Shown here: positions 33,520 through 42,519 of the stretch, piece after piece
How positions within the stretch are numbered: position 1 is the stretch's first letter
Layout: each line of letters opens with the position of its first letter
NCBI GenBank assembly: GCA_041391505.1
Contig: JAWKNW010000025.1
Location: 1 to 64,000 of the forward strand
Direction: 5' to 3'
DNA from: Rhodothermales bacterium
Lineage (GTDB): Bacteria; Bacteroidota; Rhodothermia; Rhodothermales; JAHQVL01
DNA: 64,000 bases
Made by a program: the position numbers and the translations under genes
The notes under the pieces: model-generated
What the model was told of the DNA's origin: nothing
Database searches by the model: none
What the model saw: the letters and a program-made list of their open reading frames with translations, nothing else

Positions 33520-34182
33520 CTAGGCTTGCATCGCCAGCGCCCTGATATCCGGTGGCTCCAGGATGCGTTTGGGCGCCCCGTTGCGGGCGGCTTCCAGCAT
33601 CGCCAGCCCCACCTCTTTCGAATTGAGGATGTAGCCCGGTGCGACCTTGCGCGCCAGCCATACGACCGGGGCGAATACGGCATAAAGCCCATTGTACCAG
33701 GCCGTTCTCGAGCGCACCCCGTCTACCGGCTGGATGACGCCGGGTCGGAACATGTAGGCGGCCTTGAAGGGCATCGCCAGCAGGTCTTGCTCTGTCTTCC
33801 CCTTGACGCGGCTCCACATGGCCGCCGCGTTGCCGGTGCCCTGGCCCGAGACGTAGATGAACGTCATCCCCGGATTGAGCCGGCCCAGCAGCGCGCCGGC
33901 GTGGACCGGCATGTCGTGGTTGATGCGCGTGTAGCCGGCCTCGTCGAGGCCGATGGCGGAAGCGCCCAGGCAGTAGAAGCAGGCGTCGTACTCCTCCAGC
34001 TGCGTGGTGACGGGCGAGAGATCCAGCAGGTCGGGATGGGCGATCTCCCGGAGTTTGGCGTGCGAGCGCCCGGTCGGCTGGCGGCCGACGGTGACGACGC
34101 GGTCGACGTCGCCGGCGCGCAGGCATTCCTGCAGCACGCCCTGGCCGACCATCCCGGTGGCGCCGAAAAGGATGATGTTCAT
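33520..34182 (-). CDS. NAD(P)H-binding short-chain epimerase/oxidoreductase-like protein, 220 aa
   Basis: The first strand-turn, NIILFGATGMVGQGVLQECL, is a Rossmann nucleotide-binding site (GATGMVG). VVTVGRQPTGRSHAKL follows as the second strand. MTFIYVSGQGTGNAAAMWSR and KAAYMFRPGVIQPVDG are as in the NmrA/HSCARG-like and YwnB-type atypical SDR proteins. Length is right for these short proteins. The start at 34182 is fixed by the Rossmann strand; a longer open frame reaches 34266 through a hairpin repeat. It is divergent from the SRPBCC gene. Confidence 0.88.
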   Translation of the reverse strand: MNIILFGATGMVGQGVLQECLRAGDVDRVVTVGRQPTGRSHAKLREIAHPDLLDLSPVTTQLEEYDACFYCLGASAIGLDEAGYTRINHDMPVHAGALLGRLNPGMTFIYVSGQGTGNAAAMWSRVKGKTEQDLLAMPFKAAYMFRPGVIQPVDGVRSRTAWYNGLYAVFAPVVWLARKVAPGYILNSKEVGLAMLEAARNGAPKRILEPPDIRALAMQA

Positions 34183-34200
34183 GGGGTTTCTCGACGTCAA

Positions 34201-34235
34201 AAGACCTTTTGGGTCTTCAAAGACCCGAAAGGTTT
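34201..34235. repeat. REP-like palindromic hairpin
   Basis: ACCTTTTGGGTCTT on the left (within 34201-34217) pairs with AAGACCCGAAAGGT on the right (within 34219-34235), with one G-U type mismatch and a minimal loop. Palindromes of this kind are very frequent between genes in Bacteroidota. It lies in the gap between two divergent genes. It is not followed by a T-run in a useful position. Confidence 0.6.
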
Positions 34236-34346
34236 CGTTGCGAAACACGCCACCCAATATCGACAACCCTGCGTCAGGCGCGCAAACGCCGTATCTTGGT
34301 ACGGCCCGATGGGCTCGCTTCTATTCCGCATCTTTCTCCAAACCGC

Positions 34347-34766
34347 ATGTCGACCTTTTCCACCTTGCGTCACATCCTCGCAACGCCTGCCGCTGTCTTC
34401 GCCGCGATCAGCGATCCCGTGCGCCTCGCCCGCTGGTGGGGGCCGGACGGGTTCACCAACACGTTCGAGATCTGCGAATTCGAGGCCGGCGGCCGATGGA
34501 TCTTCACGATGCACGGTCCGAACGGCGCCGCCTATGCGAATGAGTCCGTTTTCGAGGAAATCGTCCCCGACACCCTCGTTCGGATCCGGCATGTTTCGCC
34601 GCCGCACTTCGTGTTGACCGTCGCGCTCGAACCGCGCGGCGCGGGCACGCTCGTGACGTGGGAGCAGGTGTTCGCGGATGCCGATGTCGCCGAACGCGTC
34701 CGCCACATCGTGGAGCCGTCAAACGAGCAGAACCTGGATCGGCTGATGGTTGAGGTGGCCGGGTAG
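34347..34766 (+). CDS. SRPBCC/AHSA1 family protein, 139 aa
   Basis: The fold begins TLRHILATPAAVFAAISDPV and RLARWWGPDGFTNTFEICEF, the usual AHSA1 entry with ARWWGP. EAGGRWIFTMHGPNGAAYAN and the end NLDRLMVEVAG complete the domain. Length is short but normal. The stop TAG is part of a run of three near-identical GGGTAGM heptamers (34761-34781), a minor local repeat. The ATG at 34347 is preferred to upstream codons that cross the REP hairpin. It stands alone, with no ArsR gene beside it. Confidence 0.88.
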   Translation: MSTFSTLRHILATPAAVFAAISDPVRLARWWGPDGFTNTFEICEFEAGGRWIFTMHGPNGAAYANESVFEEIVPDTLVRIRHVSPPHFVLTVALEPRGAGTLVTWEQVFADADVAERVRHIVEPSNEQNLDRLMVEVAG

Positions 34767-34975
34767 CGGGTAGCGGGTAGAAAGGCGTCGAAGGGGTTCA
34801 GATCCGCGCCGTGTCAGGGCCGAACGCACGCCGGCGTACGGAACTCCCGGTAATTCCGCATGGCGGCCGACAGGGAGGAACGTACCCCCCTCCAGGCCGT
34901 ACCTTGGCGCCAGCGCGACCCTCAATTCGCGCACCCACCTCGCAGTCAAACCACCCGCATACGATAGAAGAAGCC

Positions 34976-37156
<2,181 letters not shown>

Positions 37157-37182
37157 TCGCGGGTCCTGGTCAGCGATCGAGA

Positions 37183-37228
37183 CGGCCCCGGCCGCCGGTG
37201 GAAACGCCGGCGCCGGGGCCGATTTTTT
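37183..37228 (+). terminator. Rho-independent terminator of katG
   Basis: CGGCCCCGG pairs with CCGGGGCCG, and inside it CGCCGG pairs with CCGGCG. The stem is followed directly by TTTTTT (37223-37228). It starts 26 bp after the katG stop codon. Confidence 0.85.
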
Positions 37229-37275
37229 GGGGTCCACATCGACGATCCGCGCAGTACCCGACGCCCTTAAAAAGA

Positions 37276-37306
37276 AAAAGCCCGACCATCACATGGCCGG
37301 GCTTTT
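37276..37306 (-). terminator. Bidirectional terminator between katG and the cold-shock gene
   Basis: AAAAGCCCG at the left faces CGGGCTTTT at the right, with CCA and TGG pairing further in and a short loop. The A-run on one side and T-run on the other make it work in both directions. On the minus strand it ends the cold-shock transcript 40 bp after its stop. Confidence 0.8.
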
Positions 37307-37346
37307 CCTGTCTACATCGTGCGCGGGAGATGATCCCGGGCAAAAT

Positions 37347-37556
37347 CTAGTTGAAGCGCTTCACGTTCGCCGCGCTCAGGCCTTTCGGCGTGCGCTCGAC
37401 TTCGTATTCGACTTCTTCGCCATCGCGAAGACCTTCGTCGTAGCCGAGGCCGGCGACGCTGTTGCGATGCACAAAAATGTCCTTGCTGCCATCAGCGGGT
37501 TCAATAAAGCCGAAGCCTTTTTCGGTGTTGAACCACTTTACTTTACCGTTAGCCAT
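37347..37556 (-). CDS. Cold-shock protein, CspA family, 69 aa
   Basis: A single OB-fold cold-shock domain binds single-stranded RNA and DNA and melts mRNA structure. The two RNA-binding motifs are present: KGFGFI (RNP1, residues 13-18) and DIFVH (RNP2, residues 26-30), after MANGKVKWFNTEKGFG. Length is normal. A long untranslated leader carries an 8-bp hairpin (37576-37612), as expected for mRNAs regulated at the level of structure. It is terminated at 37276-37306. Confidence 0.95.
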   Translation of the reverse strand: MANGKVKWFNTEKGFGFIEPADGSKDIFVHRNSVAGLGYDEGLRDGEEVEYEVERTPKGLSAANVKRFN

Positions 37557-37575
37557 TGTATTGTTCGTTGTGTTT

Positions 37576-37612
37576 CTCCACTGAACGCGAATATCAAGAT
37601 CAACCAGTGGAG
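37576..37612 (-). promoter_or_regulatory. Hairpin in the leader of the cold-shock gene
   Basis: CTCCACTG (37576-37583) and CAGTGGAG (37605-37612) form a perfect 8-bp stem around a 21-nt loop. On the minus strand it ends about 20 nt before the ATG. The strand near the start codon includes GGAG, so opening and closing of the stem could hide or expose the ribosome site. This use is inferred. Confidence 0.5.
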
Positions 37613-37840
37613 TCTAAACCAGCAACGGGTAGAAGAGCCAACGGGGGAGTCGAAATACCGAATCAGTGAGGTGTCAGAGTAACAGGGTGTAGTGGCCAGT
37701 TAACGCACGAACGCCCGAATGGTTCGCACCCGGTGCCGAAAGAGTGCCGCGAGGGCGTGAATATCACGCGCATATTTGCTGAAAACGGGGTTTGCGGTGA
37801 CGCTCCTCCCCCCGCCTCCAGCGACGCGGCGCGCATTCTG

Positions 37841-37872
37841 TTTGGACCCGAGGCGGACGTTGCGTAGGATAG
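37841..37872 (+). promoter_or_regulatory. Weak promoter candidate before the tail sheath gene
   Basis: TTTG (37841-37844) and TAGGATAG (37865-37872) are 20 bp apart. They match the Bacteroidota -33/-7 pattern in the first box and partly in the second. The start of transcription would be near 37880, giving a short leader for the gene at 37909. The rest of the 352-bp gap (37557-37908) holds the cold-shock leader and nothing else that I recognise. Confidence 0.3.
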
Positions 37873-37908
37873 GGACGCAGTCCTGTACACCACCCGGTTT
37901 CTGAGGCC

Positions 37909-39438
37909 ATGGCCAAATACAAAACACCCGGCGTGTATATCACCGAGACGTCCGCGTTCCCCGCTACGGTCGTGCCGGTGGATACCGCCGTCCCGGCGTT
38001 TGTCGGCTATACGGAGAGGGCGGCGTACGCCGGCACATCGCTACGCGGCGTGCCCCGGCGCATCACGTCGTTCGCAGAGTACGAGGCCTGCTTCGGCGGG
38101 AGCCCGGCGTTTGGCTTTCAGATCGAGGAAGCGGACCCTGCGGAGGCCGATTTTACCGCCGGCGCCATGGCGTACAGGCTGCTACAGACCGACGGCCTGT
38201 TTCTCCTCCACCGGTGCCTGCGGCATTTCTTTGCAAACGGGGGAGGCGCCTGCTACATCGTCTCGGTAGGGGATTACGCCGAGCCGATCGACGCCGGCCG
38301 GCTCGGCGACGGCATCGCCGCGCTCGAGCGCGAACGCGACGTCACCGTGCTCGTCGCTCCGGAAACGACGCGGCTCGATGCCGTGGGAAGCAGCGCGGTG
38401 CACCGGGCCATGCTCGCCCACAGCGGCGGGCGGATGAAAAACCGTTGTGCGATCCTCGACATCCGGGACGGTCATCGGCCGCGTAACGACCCCTCGGGGG
38501 ATGCCATCGACGCCTTTCGCGCCGGCGTGGGTGCGGCCTACCTGGACTTCGGGGCGGCCTATTACCCCTGGCTGAACACGACCGTCGTGGGCCCCGACGA
38601 GATCTTGTACACCGCCTTCGCCCCCGTCGAGCGGTTGCAGGCCCTCTTGCGCGAGGAACTGGGCGTCCCCGAGGCGGTCGACCCCTGCGCGCCGGCCGCC
38701 GTGAAGCAGCTGGCCGCGGCGATTGCCGATATCGCGTCGACCTGGGACGCGGCGTCGCCGGCCGAACGCGCCGCGAAGCAGCAGGAAGTGAACCTCAACC
38801 TCCTCGCGATCAGTCCGCTCTTCCACCAGATGTGTGATGCCGCCCGGCTAAAAGCCAACCTGCTGCCGCCGGCCGCCGCGATGGCGGGCCTCTACACGAT
38901 GGTGGACAACAGCCGGGGCGTCTGGAAAGCGCCGGCGAATGTGTCGCTGAACGCCGTCGTGTCGCCGGCCGTCGCCATCTCGCAGGCCGAGCAGGAGGAC
39001 CTCAACGTCGATCCCGTATCCGGTAAATCCGTCAACGCCATCCGCACCTTCATCGGCCAGGGCGTGCTGGTCTGGGGCGCGCGGACGCTGGACGGCAACA
39101 GCGCGGACTGGCGCTATATCAACGTGCGCCGAACGATGCTCATGGTGGAGGAATCCATCCGCATCGCGCTGAAGGCGTTCGTCTTCGAGCCCAACGACGC
39201 CAACACGTGGGCGACGGTCCGGTCCATGATTTCCAATTTTCTGACGGGGATATGGAAGGCCGGCGGGCTGGCCGGCGCAACGCCGAATGACGCCTTCGGC
39301 GTGCGCGTGGGCCTGGGAGAGACCATGACGGCGCAGGATATCCTGGATGGGCTGCTGCGCGTGACCGTCTTCGTCGCGATCACCCGGCCCGCCGAATTTA
39401 TCGTCCTCAACCTCGAACTCAAGCTAACGCCCCCCTGA
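37909..39438 (+). CDS. Contractile tail sheath protein (phage/eCIS type), 509 aa, orphan
   Basis: The sequence starts MAKYKTPGVYITETSAFPAT with TAVPAFVGYTERA, the usual N-terminus of sheath proteins of contractile injection systems and myophages. The C-terminal domain is complete: SVNAIRTFIGQGVLVWGART, YINVRRTMLMVEESIRIALK, and a last part with DILDGLLRVTVFVAITRPAE. Length fits the Afp/PVC sheath group. In normal clusters it lies with tube, baseplate, spike and AAA+ genes; none is found within this window on either side. Its neighbours are the cold-shock gene and a VOC gene 17 bp downstream. It could be a remnant of a cluster or a domesticated protein. Confidence 0.9.
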   Translation: MAKYKTPGVYITETSAFPATVVPVDTAVPAFVGYTERAAYAGTSLRGVPRRITSFAEYEACFGGSPAFGFQIEEADPAEADFTAGAMAYRLLQTDGLFLLHRCLRHFFANGGGACYIVSVGDYAEPIDAGRLGDGIAALERERDVTVLVAPETTRLDAVGSSAVHRAMLAHSGGRMKNRCAILDIRDGHRPRNDPSGDAIDAFRAGVGAAYLDFGAAYYPWLNTTVVGPDEILYTAFAPVERLQALLREELGVPEAVDPCAPAAVKQLAAAIADIASTWDAASPAERAAKQQEVNLNLLAISPLFHQMCDAARLKANLLPPAAAMAGLYTMVDNSRGVWKAPANVSLNAVVSPAVAISQAEQEDLNVDPVSGKSVNAIRTFIGQGVLVWGARTLDGNSADWRYINVRRTMLMVEESIRIALKAFVFEPNDANTWATVRSMISNFLTGIWKAGGLAGATPNDAFGVRVGLGETMTAQDILDGLLRVTVFVAITRPAEFIVLNLELKLTPP

Positions 39439-39455
39439 CCGGAGGTCTTTCCCCC

Positions 39456-39842
39456 ATGCGCATCGAACACTGGGGTTATCAGGTGGCTGATCCGGCCGCG
39501 ACGGCCGCCTGGTACGCCGAGCACCTCGGCTTCACCGTCACGCGTCTGCTGCACAACAACGCGAACGCGCATTTCCTGGCGGACGGATCCGGCCGGGTGA
39601 TGATCGAGATCTACAACAACCCGCGCATCTCCGTCCCGGACTACGCGGCGATGGATCCGCTCCTGGCGCACCTGGCGTTTGTCTGCGACGACGTGCCGGC
39701 GACGATCGCGGCGCTCGTGGCCGCTGGGGCGACGGTCGTCGGGCCCGCCCAGACCACGCCGGCCGGCGACACCCTCGCCATGCTCCGGGATCCCTGGGGG
39801 ATGGCCATCCAGCTCTGCCACCGCGCCGAGCCGATGGTGTAG
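39456..39842 (+). CDS. VOC (glyoxalase/bleomycin resistance) family protein, 128 aa
   Basis: The domain reads EHWGYQVADPAATAAWYAEH, LADGSGRVMIEIYNN, DPLLAHLAFVCDDVPATIAA and GDTLAMLRDPWGMAIQL. It has the two beta-alpha-beta-beta-beta modules of a VOC protein, with metal-type His and Glu residues. Length is typical. It starts 17 bp after the tail sheath gene, so the two may be cotranscribed by chance. Its last 100 bp (39747-39847) are copied downstream at 40120-40220, beyond an inverted-repeat element. Ligand unknown. Confidence 0.88.
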   Translation: MRIEHWGYQVADPAATAAWYAEHLGFTVTRLLHNNANAHFLADGSGRVMIEIYNNPRISVPDYAAMDPLLAHLAFVCDDVPATIAALVAAGATVVGPAQTTPAGDTLAMLRDPWGMAIQLCHRAEPMV

Positions 39843-39868
39843 GGGGGCGTTTTGTTCCCTAATGAATC

Positions 39869-40025
39869 AATGTCATCTCGACCAAAGGCGCCGGCCATGC
39901 CGGCGCTGTAGCGGAGAGACCTCCCAATCGAGGGCAAACATTGTGTAGTCAATAGGTTTCGCTGAACAGGAGGAGGTCTCTCCGCTGCATCGCCATAACA
40001 TGGCGATTTCGGTCGAGATGACATT
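39869..40025. repeat. Inverted-repeat element B (157 bp)
   Basis: The left arm 39869-39924 begins AATGTCATCTCGACC and ends GCGGAGAGACCTCC. The right arm 39972-40025 is its reverse complement with some differences, ending GGTCGAGATGACATT. Each arm also has its own small hairpin: CGCCGGCCATGCCGGCG on the left and CGCCATAACATGGCG on the right. The stems differ in sequence but both pair, so structure is kept. There is no transposase. It separates the two copies of the VOC gene tail, so it is placed like a small non-autonomous mobile element or structured intergenic element. Confidence 0.75.
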
Positions 40026-40064
40026 TTTTGGTACCGATCGATAATGTTGAATACCGGAGCGGCT

Positions 40065-40214
40065 ATGTGGATGGCACTTTTCACGTGTTTGATGGTGCTC
40101 ATCGCAGCGCCGGCCTCTGCCCAGACCACGCCGGCCGGCGACGCGCTCGCCATGCTCCGGGATCCCTGGGGGATGGCCATCCAGCTCTGTAGCCGCGCCG
40201 AGCCGATGGTGTAG
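40065..40214 (+). pseudogene. Chimeric short frame: signal peptide joined to duplicated VOC tail, 49 aa
   Basis: The frame starts with MWMALFTCLMVLIAAPASA, a complete signal peptide, and switches at the AQTTPAGDALAMLRDPWGMA point to the C-terminal part of the VOC protein. The 3' part is the copy at 40120-40220. The junction lies at a shared GCCCAGACCAC. The front half comes from some other secreted protein gene that is no longer here. Such a 49-residue product would be exported but has no fold, so a nonfunctional product is most likely. It is a clean case of recombination that builds a new reading frame. Confidence 0.6.
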
Positions 40215-40220
40215 GGGGGG
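40120..40220 (+). repeat. Direct duplicate of the VOC gene 3' end
   Basis: This stretch is a copy of 39747-39847, differing at about five positions, with copies 373 bp apart. Both include the stop codon and the G-run after it. The inverted-repeat element at 39869-40025 lies between the copies. Confidence 0.85.
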
Positions 40221-40255
40221 ATGACCAAAGTGAAACAGAGCGCCCGCTTTGGGGC

Positions 40256-40666
40256 CTACTCTGGGAGCCTTGCAGATGAATCGCCACGTATCCATGCAGA
40301 TACCTGCGGCACCTCGATTTCACCGGCCGCTAGGCCCTCGATGACCGTGACAGTTTCAACCGGATTCGGGAAGAACCGGAAGCCATTCATTTACAAAAAG
40401 GACCTGATCGCAAGAAGGGCCACCCGCTTGTTGCCATCCACGAAGGGGTGATTGCGAGCAAGGCCGTATGCATACTCGGCGGCAAGCGTCTCAATGTCGA
40501 CGCTTTTTTCATAGGCGAACCGCTGCTGTAGACGTGCGAGGACGCTCTCCAGCAAGCCCTCATCGCGCAAGCCGGTGCCGCCGCCGAACAATCGCAGCGA
40601 TTCAGCATGCAGCAAACGAACCTGAATGGTCGAAAGCCAGATCGGTTCTTCCACGGAGGGGCTCAC
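40256..40666 (-). pseudogene. Doc/Fic-type toxin interrupted by an in-frame stop codon
   Basis: The GTG at 40666 overlaps the antitoxin stop by 4 nt. Residues 1-91 run through the Fic motif HPFVDGNKR (73-81), then end at TAA (40391-40393). Beyond it the same frame continues MNGFRFFPNPVETVTVIEGL and AAGEIEVPQVSAWIR to TAG at 40256-40258. This is the usual Doc C-terminus, where the family normally has a short FL-x-x-NG link. Only one codon breaks an otherwise full-length 136-codon toxin. Doc toxins AMPylate or phosphorylate targets such as EF-Tu. The 91-residue product keeps the catalytic motif but lacks the last helices and should be unstable or inactive. Confidence 0.8.
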
Positions 40667-40890
40667 TTCGCCAGGGCGTGGAAGGTGTCGCGATGCGTTC
40701 GCATGAATTCGCGGGCGTCAGCGAGCGCGGCAGCGAACTCCGGGTCGTATGGCGAGATGGTAATGCCCTCGGCGGTGGCGGAGATGAACAGCTCGTCGCC
40801 CTCCTGGAGCGCGAACGCATCCGAGATGGTCTTCGGGAGAATGACGCCGAGGGAGCCTCCGAATTTCCGTACCTTAAGTGAGTCTGGCAT
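40663..40890 (-). CDS. AbrB/MazE-type antitoxin, 75 aa
   Basis: A SpoVT-AbrB swapped-hairpin DNA-binding domain is present: LKVRKFGGSLGVILPKTISD, then LQEGDELFISATAEGITI. The C-terminal tail (DPEFAAALADAREFMRTHRD) would bind the toxin. It precedes the Doc gene with a 4-nt overlap (GTGA), the typical antitoxin-toxin order. It would repress its own operon by binding upstream palindromes; GGTTTCGTACAAAACC at 40945-40960 is a candidate. With the toxin interrupted, this gene may be under little selection. Confidence 0.9.
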   Translation of the reverse strand: MPDSLKVRKFGGSLGVILPKTISDAFALQEGDELFISATAEGITISPYDPEFAAALADAREFMRTHRDTFHALAK

Positions 40891-40944
40891 AACTTTTTAA
40901 GAGTGTCGTATCTAGGCCTTTGTTTGACATAAGTTGAATAATCG

Positions 40945-40960
40945 GGTTTCGTACAAAACC
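40945..40960. promoter_or_regulatory. Palindrome between the antitoxin and TlpA-like genes
   Basis: GGTTTCGTACAAAACC has GGTTT and AAACC arms around a GTAC centre. It lies in the AT-rich 81-bp gap between divergent genes. It could be the operator of the AbrB-type antitoxin; this is not shown by the sequence alone. Confidence 0.3.
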
Positions 40961-40971
40961 TTCATGGGGAT

Positions 40972-42309
40972 ATGAAGATATACGTCGGGTATCTGGCCTC
41001 CGCTCTGCTCCTCCTTACGCTGCCGGCTATCGCGCAAGAACTCACTCCGCTCCCTCAGCCTGCGGAGGAGTTATTCGTCCCGTTCGGCGAAACCCGCACA
41101 CTCCTGGACCGCCAAGGAGTGCATGTCGAAGGGATGAGATCGAAGCCCGAAGAAGCGCTCTATCTCCCTGATGTCGACACCACTGGCGCCCGCTACCTGA
41201 CGCTCTATTATAGTCGTGACGTCGCCGGCCACGAGGGCGACTTTACGCTCTCGATTCTGACGGTGCCTTATGATGGAGGACTGCTCCTCTACGCCGACCT
41301 CAATAACGACGAGGACCTGCGCAACGATGGCCCTCCGCAACGGCTCGCGGATAGCACGGGCGCGGTCACCTTTGCACTCGTTGCGCCGAACGATCCGATG
41401 CAGGTCACGCACCGGACCGTGCTGCACATACCGACCGGTGTGCGGACCGGACAGCTGAGTCAGGCCTGGTTCGCCGGCATGATGGATGAAGATGGCAACC
41501 TGAAGCCGATGTTCAAGAATCTGATGAACATCAGCGGAGAAAAAGGGACGTTTCTGTTTGACGAGCGGCCTGTGTTGGCGCGTGGGATGCTGGCTCGCGA
41601 CAGCGACACACTCGCTGTCGGCGTCTTCGATTTTAACGTGAACGGCCGGTACGACGACGAGGAGGATTTGCTGTTGGTCGATCTGGATCGCGACGGCCGG
41701 CTGATCCATACCGGCGACAGCGCGCATGTCTTCAAGCTCAACGAAGTGTTCGAGATCGACGGGCGGCGGTACCGGTTGAGCCATGTGGATCCATATGGTC
41801 GCGGCGTCCGCTTTGTGGAGGTGTCGGATCTACCGACGGGGGACTACCTGGCGGAACAGAAGGCCGCGTACGATGCGGCGGAGATGAAGCCACGGGGAAC
41901 GATCGATCTGGATTCGGCCTTCTGGGCCCTGGAGATGCCCACGCTGGACGGCGACACGCTGCGACTCGCCGACCTGCGCGGCCGGCCGCTTCTGCTCAAT
42001 GTATGGGGCGAGTGGTGTGCGCCGTGCCGCATGGAGATGCCGATGCTGATTGAGGCGGACGGCCTGCACACGCCCGAGGAGCTGCTGATCGTCGGCGTGC
42101 TCTCTTCGAGTGACGAGGAAGCGGCCCGAGCCTATCTGGATGCCATTGGCGCGACGTGGAAGCAGGTGCGGATCACGGACGCATTCCGCGACCGGGTGAA
42201 CCTGCGGATGTATCCCACCAACCTGCTGGTCGGTGCGGCCGGCGAGACAGCCATAGAGGCCGGTGTGGTCAACCTGCGGTTCGTCGAGCAGTGGCTGATC
42301 GGGCGGTGA
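40972..42309 (+). CDS. Secreted TlpA-like thioredoxin protein with calcium-type loops, 445 aa
   Basis: After a signal peptide (ending AIAQ) comes a region of about 290 residues with three Asp/Asn-rich loops: DLNNDEDLRNDG, DFNVNGRYDDEED and DLDRDGRLI. They fit the D-x-D/N-x-D-G calcium-binding pattern of EF-hand-like loops. The C-terminal 130 residues are a thioredoxin fold of the TlpA/ResA type: FWALEMPTLDGDTLRLADLR, then GEWCAPCRMEMPMLIE with the redox CxxC as CAPC. The cis-Pro loop is MYPTNLLVG. It probably reduces or senses disulfides in the periplasm. The N-terminal region has no name that I know. Confidence 0.82.
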   Translation: MKIYVGYLASALLLLTLPAIAQELTPLPQPAEELFVPFGETRTLLDRQGVHVEGMRSKPEEALYLPDVDTTGARYLTLYYSRDVAGHEGDFTLSILTVPYDGGLLLYADLNNDEDLRNDGPPQRLADSTGAVTFALVAPNDPMQVTHRTVLHIPTGVRTGQLSQAWFAGMMDEDGNLKPMFKNLMNISGEKGTFLFDERPVLARGMLARDSDTLAVGVFDFNVNGRYDDEEDLLLVDLDRDGRLIHTGDSAHVFKLNEVFEIDGRRYRLSHVDPYGRGVRFVEVSDLPTGDYLAEQKAAYDAAEMKPRGTIDLDSAFWALEMPTLDGDTLRLADLRGRPLLLNVWGEWCAPCRMEMPMLIEADGLHTPEELLIVGVLSSSDEEAARAYLDAIGATWKQVRITDAFRDRVNLRMYPTNLLVGAAGETAIEAGVVNLRFVEQWLIGR

Positions 42310-42519
42310 ACCTGGTAAGGCAATCGCATTCTAGATTTGACCGTGAGAAGCGTAGGGCGGTTCGGGGTATCGGTGTGAGCTTGCCCCCCAAACTCCCCCT
42401 ATCCCCATACGCTCCACGACCCGACAAGCGCATGGGTGTAGGCTCCAGTGCGCGTTTCTGATCGGTCGAACCCCTATACTCCCTGGATCGGTATCCCGCA
42501 CCAACCCCGCCGCACCGCC

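Noticed and set aside
34761..34781. Three tandem GGGTAGC-like heptamers at the end of the SRPBCC gene
   Set aside because: Too short to infer a function. It probably results from slippage and only adds alternative stop codons.
37771..37778. CATATTTG as a promoter -7 element
   Set aside because: One mismatch to TAnnTTTG and no TTG box 20 bp upstream. It lies far from both neighbouring start codons.
40922..40950. TTGACA-type sigma-70 promoter upstream of the TlpA-like gene
   Set aside because: No TATAAT-like box at 17 bp. The primary sigma factor of this phylum uses a different consensus, so the TTGACA is probably chance.
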